This document shows, in pieces, positions 52,901-58,900 of a DNA stretch of 64,000 nt. Numbering within the stretch: the stretch's first letter is position 1; every line of letters starts with the position of its first letter. The notes beneath the pieces are model-generated. The model saw only the letters and a list, made by a program, of their open reading frames with translations, did no database searches and was not told the DNA's origin. The DNA comes from Acanthosepion lycidas (Eukaryota; Mollusca; Cephalopoda; Sepiida; Sepiidae): the NCBI GenBank assembly GCA_963932145.1, contig OZ010613.1, positions 40,248,581 through 40,312,580 on the forward strand, given 5' to 3'. Position numbers and translations under genes: made by a program.

Positions 52901-55900
52901 GATTTCCTCTTTGGTACCTCAAGTTTACAAATTTAAGTACAGTATAAGCTTGGTGGAAAGGTCTTATCAATTTTACAGTTGAAATAGCTAAATGTAACTA
53001 AGTTCTATGTTAACAATTTCTTCTCTTGCCCTTCCCACTTGTGAAAATCTCTTCTCACTTTCCAGTCAACTTATTTTCAAACAAATTAAATGCAATGTCA
53101 ATCGTTATCTTCTGTCTTCTTAATTCCCATTCTTTTATTGTTCTCTCTCCTTAATAAGGTTTTCTTTTTCTCATTCTCTCACACTCAGTAACTTCTTGTG
53201 TCTTAGTGACTTTATTGCTTTGCTTGGGGTGAAATGATTAAAAAAATAAATAATCAAAAGATGCAAAAAAGCATACATGCTTCACAGCTCAAAGTAATAC
53301 TTCTTGGCTGGGCTGAGAACTTGTCAACATCCCCGCACAGATCAAACATTATACAGAGAAAATTTCATATCAAAATCCAGATAACTACTGCATATCAATT
53401 TACAGTCTTATTGATCCATCTGTGTGTGTGTGTGTGTGTGTGTGTTAATGAGTGAACTTTACAAAAACAGAGACTGGTTTGCAATATCTGACCCTCTTTC
53501 GGAATGCAGTTAATTGAAATTGCCCAAATTTACTGTTTACCAATCCTAGTTGCTTGTTCACTTATGTTCCACGTTTTCTTTTCTCCCAATATACTTCAAA
53601 CAACATCTCGTTTAGCTTAAAGTTGACTTCATATAAAAAGTCAACGTACTCACTAAAATAATGTGAATGAGAGGTTATCATGTATTAAATCACTTTTTTT
53701 TTTTGTCTTGTCAAAAAGATGACAGTCAACCAAATTTATAGAAAAGGTGTTAAGGAGCCCACCACCATGCAATTCATAATGAATCACTTAAGACAGTATT
53801 CACCATCTTTAGATATCCACCATACCATGCACCTATACCAAAGCAAAAGAAAAAGTTTAGGGGATGAGGGTCATCTGCTTACCAATCGGCTCAGGACACA
53901 AACGCTTTTCTGCACAGTATTTCGTGTAATCTCCTCAGACCGGCTAAGAAGATCCTGAAAGTAGAAAAGCAGAAAATTTATAAATAGAGAAAGAAAAAGG
54001 AAAGAAAAAAACAATAATGAAGAAAACCTATTTGTGCTGTTACTGTGAAGAAAAAATAGAAAATATCAACAAATAGACTTGCCCTTTAGTTTCACAGGAA
54101 ACTGGTGTTAGATTTCTGACATGGAGGGCTTGGTTTTATTTTTTTTCATTTTATTTTTTATTAAACTGAAATGTTATGATCCTATTTTGAAATAGGATTA
54201 TCTCACCGGTGCCATTTCCAAGAATGTTGGGGAAAAATACAACCACCACTGAAGCCACAACTGCAATAGCAACATACAATTCACCATAATGCTAACTAAT
54301 GGTAACTGCTCCAATGAGCTTCTTTCGCTGGTTCTAAGACTTCATGAATTTAAGCGTTCAACTAGGCTGGTATCTCACTCTCACTGTCAAAACTGTTAAA
54401 TGTAGCTGTCTCTTCTACTCCAATAACTTTATGTCTTGCACTTCTCGCCTGTGGAACTCCTTCCCCTTTTCCTGTTTCCCTGATAGATATAATCTCCAAC
54501 TATTCAAATGTAATGTCAATTGATGTCTCCAGATGCCTTGATCTATCCCCTATCCTTCTCTTCATCCTTTTCTTTATCAATCCTATTTGCTCTCACTGTA
54601 ACTCCTTGTGTGCTAGTGGCTTCCCACCTTGCTTGGGGCGAAATGCTTAGAAAAAGAAAAAAAAAAAAATGCTGCTTTGTATTGACAATAATATTATAGG
54701 GGATCAGAATTTGCTATTAATAATAAATTTAGATCTCCCTTATAACTGGGAATATAATAGACGAGCATATTTTTTTTTTTTTTAAACTATTTATCATAGT
54801 CTGGACACACAAGCAAAAATGAATACTTTCAAAAAATTAAATTTTCAACATTTTATTGGATTGGAATATTAACTAATAACATTTTTAATATGATTTCTAT
54901 CATTTGTAATGCAAAGGTTGATGTGCTTTGCATGACTCACATGAAATCAATGTAATAACTCTATATTGCCATCATTGTTAGTACATTCACTCTTTATGCA
55001 TTCAATCAAGTATGTTGCATCTGTGATTTTCAGTGATACCCCAGAAAAAGTAGTCAATTCCTTCTGACAAAACCATGTTTAATCTGAGGAGGTAAAAAAA
55101 AAAAATAAAATAAAATAAATAAATAAATATAGTTAATGCAATTTCCTGTGTGTCCAGACTTTATAGACAGCCTGTAGAAAGGTATATTAAAAGAGAGTTC
55201 TCAGTTCAAATAAGAAAAAAATAGGTTTGGTCAGATTTAGGGAAGTTGGTTAAGATAGTGATTTTTCAACACCTCCTCATATTGTCCTAGTGTAATAAAA
55301 CTACTTCCCCTCTGCCTGTGTGATAAAAGTGAATCATGAGAGTTATTGGTCATTAAAGAGCAAAATCATTCAAGTTTTCTATTTCCTCTTCATAAACCAG
55401 AGCAAACAAAGTGAAGCATGTTTTAAGTTGATTTTTATAGCATTACATACATGCAAAGACATTCAAGCATTATGTAAGTCAGCAACACCAATAATAAGCA
55501 AGAACTTAATAGTCAGAACAAACAACACGAGAATGTGCAAGAGGTGCTTTAACAATTTTTTGGTGGTACAAAACTTAATAGCATAAAAGTGAAGAGAAGA
55601 CATGTTAAAAATACTGTCAAAAGAAACCAGATTTTTCTTTTGATAGAAATTTTCAATGTTGCCACCATCATCTGGTTCACGCTCCTCTCTGGTCTGAGAC
55701 AGGAGTAGAGGTTTATCTCTCATTTCCTGTTTAGGATTGGGTTTCCAGCTCCTTCTAAAGTCTTCTTATTCTCTTTCACCCCCCAATAGTCTCTTGCGGC
55801 TCAATATCATTACCATCTTGCCCGGTGCGAGTTGATTAAAAAAATAAATAAATAAATTACTTTAATGTTAACACAAAGTTCTAAGTTCTACAGTGCAGAG

Positions 55901-58900
55901 CAATTGAAACAATATTTATTCTATCTTTTGCTTTCTTTTAAGCAACTTCATAATTCTATCCTCCTAGAACTTTTCATCTTTCTCATCAAAGACATTCTCT
56001 AAGTGTCTTTTGTTGTTTTCCAGGGAAATGAATGTTTTTCATTAAGTGAATTCTGTAAATTTTCACCAAAAGGTGAAAATAGTAAATGAGCAAAAAATCA
56101 TTCCTGGCTAATCTGTAACAATTTGTGTCTGGTCAGCAAAGAATGGAATGTTATGCACTTTTTATTAATTTATTAACTATAATTATATATTAACTAATTC
56201 CAGATTTGTTCTTGATGATTGCTGCCCTCAATTTGGTCTGCATGAGAGTAATAATTCTTGAAACAATTCATTCTCCCAGCAAATACAGACAATTGCTTTT
56301 GGAGAAAGTCTTTTAGTATGGTTAGTGATGATTGATTTTGCTTGCCTAAAAATCTTTTTTTTACATTAATGCTTTAGCATTCAACCCACCCAAACTAACC
56401 TGATAAATATTGGCTCTCAATGTCCAACCCACTATAAACTACTCCATGTATAGTCTACCACAATATATAATAACATCACTGTAAACAACACATCAAGTCA
56501 TAAAAATAGTGATACTTTGACCACAAACAGTGAAACATTGAGAAACAATATTTACAGAGTGAGTTTGAGTTGTTGAATGCTAAAGGGTTAAAATAACAAT
56601 CACAATTTAAAGCATTATGCAGTTGTTTCTTTTTTCATTATAGGAGTAGAATTTATTTTTATGGAAGCCACACATTAAAGTAACTAACATACTGGTACAA
56701 ATGATTGTCAGTGTTTGATTTGGAGATTTCAACTATCTTGACCATATCTTGCAGCATATAATATTGATTATTTTCAAGTAACATCTTCATTTGATCACCA
56801 TCAACCTTAACTGATCTATCCAACCATGCCATGGAACACTGAAAGATATCTCTCCAATACGAAATTTTGCAAACTGCTCTTGGCATGCTTCATCATAACT
56901 TCTCCACAAACTGAACAAGTATTTATTTGAAATCACTTTTTTACTTTTCTTAAAATAAAAAAAATATGCTTATACACTGAAAATGTTCAGTATTTTATTT
57001 CATCATCTATCCAAGAATCAATTCACAAAAATATGCTAATTTGGATAAAATTTAAAAACTGAAATGCACTTCTATGATATCCCCTTAAAATCAAAAACAA
57101 TCTTCGAATTAAATTAATTAGAACTAATTGCTCCTAATGTCAGCTAAAACCAGCCCAGTATATTGTTAGGTAAGTTGTCAGTAAGAGTGTTTTTGTGGTG
57201 GGAGAGAGCAGAGAGAATCTGATTAAAAGTGACTAATAATAGGTATGGCTACTCTTGCTTAGTATTGTAACAGTCAGCTAAATCAAATTCCAACCCTTCA
57301 TACAACACTTTCTTATTAAATCATGAAATGAAAGTCATCCTGAATGGCCACTCTTCTAGATCTTTTTGTATTAATACAGGTGCCCCCAAGGGCTCTATCC
57401 TTGGAATTACTTAGTTCCTAATTTTCATTAAGGACCTTCCTGATGGTATCCGTTAACTTAGTATCCATGCTGATGATGCAACTATTTACTCATGTCTCAG
57501 TACCGAGTCTGATTATTTCGATAAGGTCAAATTGGTAGCCAATCACAAAAATGACCTAAAAACTTCTGTTAACATGAGCAATGGCTTGTTAATTTTACTG
57601 CCTCCAAAATGAAGCCTCTCTCTATTAATCATCCATTTTCAATTAAATATAATTTAATATTACATTTTCTGCCTCCCATCAGCATGGCTGGTGATAATCT
57701 CTAGGAGAGTGACTCATTGAACTTTCTTCAGCTAACAATCTTTGCTGATATAAAGTGGAAAGATTATATTGAATCAATTGCTAGGTCTGCTGCTAAGAAA
57801 GTTGATTCTCTATGTCATGCAAGACAATTTTTTCTCACCAGAATCCATCTTACATATTTATAAGTCTACTATTCATTCTTGCTTTGAATATTGCTGCCAC
57901 GTATGGTCTGGTGCTCGTGCTATATATTTAGATATCTTTAGTGAAATCCAAAGAATCTGAAGTGTTAATAGTCCAGACCTGGCATCTTGGTTTCAGTCAC
58001 TTTCCCAACACTATAATGTAGCCTCCCTGCACTTTTTCAATAAATACTTTCATGGTAATTGTTCTGATGAACTTTCCACTATGGTACTTAGACTTTATAA
58101 ATTTAAGATTGGCAACAAGGTCTTATCATTTTACAGTTGAATTGGTTAGATGTAACAGCAAGTTCTATGTTAACAATTTCTTCTTTTTTTTTTTTTTTTT
58201 TTTAACACTCTTCCGGCTTCTTGCTTTCCAGCCAAGTTTGATCTTTGAAAGTTTAAATGCAATGTCAATTGTTTTCTAGATGCCTCTTATTTTTCTTGCT
58301 CCTTAGTAATGTTTGTCTTTTTTCTTATTCTTTCACATTCAGTAATCTCTTGTGTTTTAGGGGGTTTACTGCCTTGTTTGGGATGAAATGAAGAAAAAAA
58401 AAAAAAAAAAAAAAAAAAGGGAAGGAAGTCAAACATAGAACTTGACAAGTACCATGTCTTCATATAATTCTGACAAACTCCCAACAATGGTTAAAGAGTA
58501 TTAATTTGATTAATTGAAAAGTTGTCATAAAAGAATTTTGATTCAGTAATTTCTGAATTAAAGATCCCAAACAAGGGAGATAATTGGTCATTATAGGACT
58601 GAATAGGAATGTTAATAGTTATGAAATGTGAAATCCCTGAAATGGCAAACAGATAAAAAGGAAAAGAGCAATCCATCCCAAGTGGACAAAATAAAAGGTT
58701 TATTTTCTCTACAGGTTACGTGATGATTGATTTATTAACTTTTATGGCTTATCAACCCTTTTCAAGTTATTTAAAGCTCGAAAATATTTTAGATTGTAAG
58801 AATTTTTTTTTGAGATAATGATTTAGTGATACAAGTCTTTCTAATTAACCCATAGTTGGGGAGAGAAGAGGTGGAGTCATAACTTCCCAAGGGTATTTGT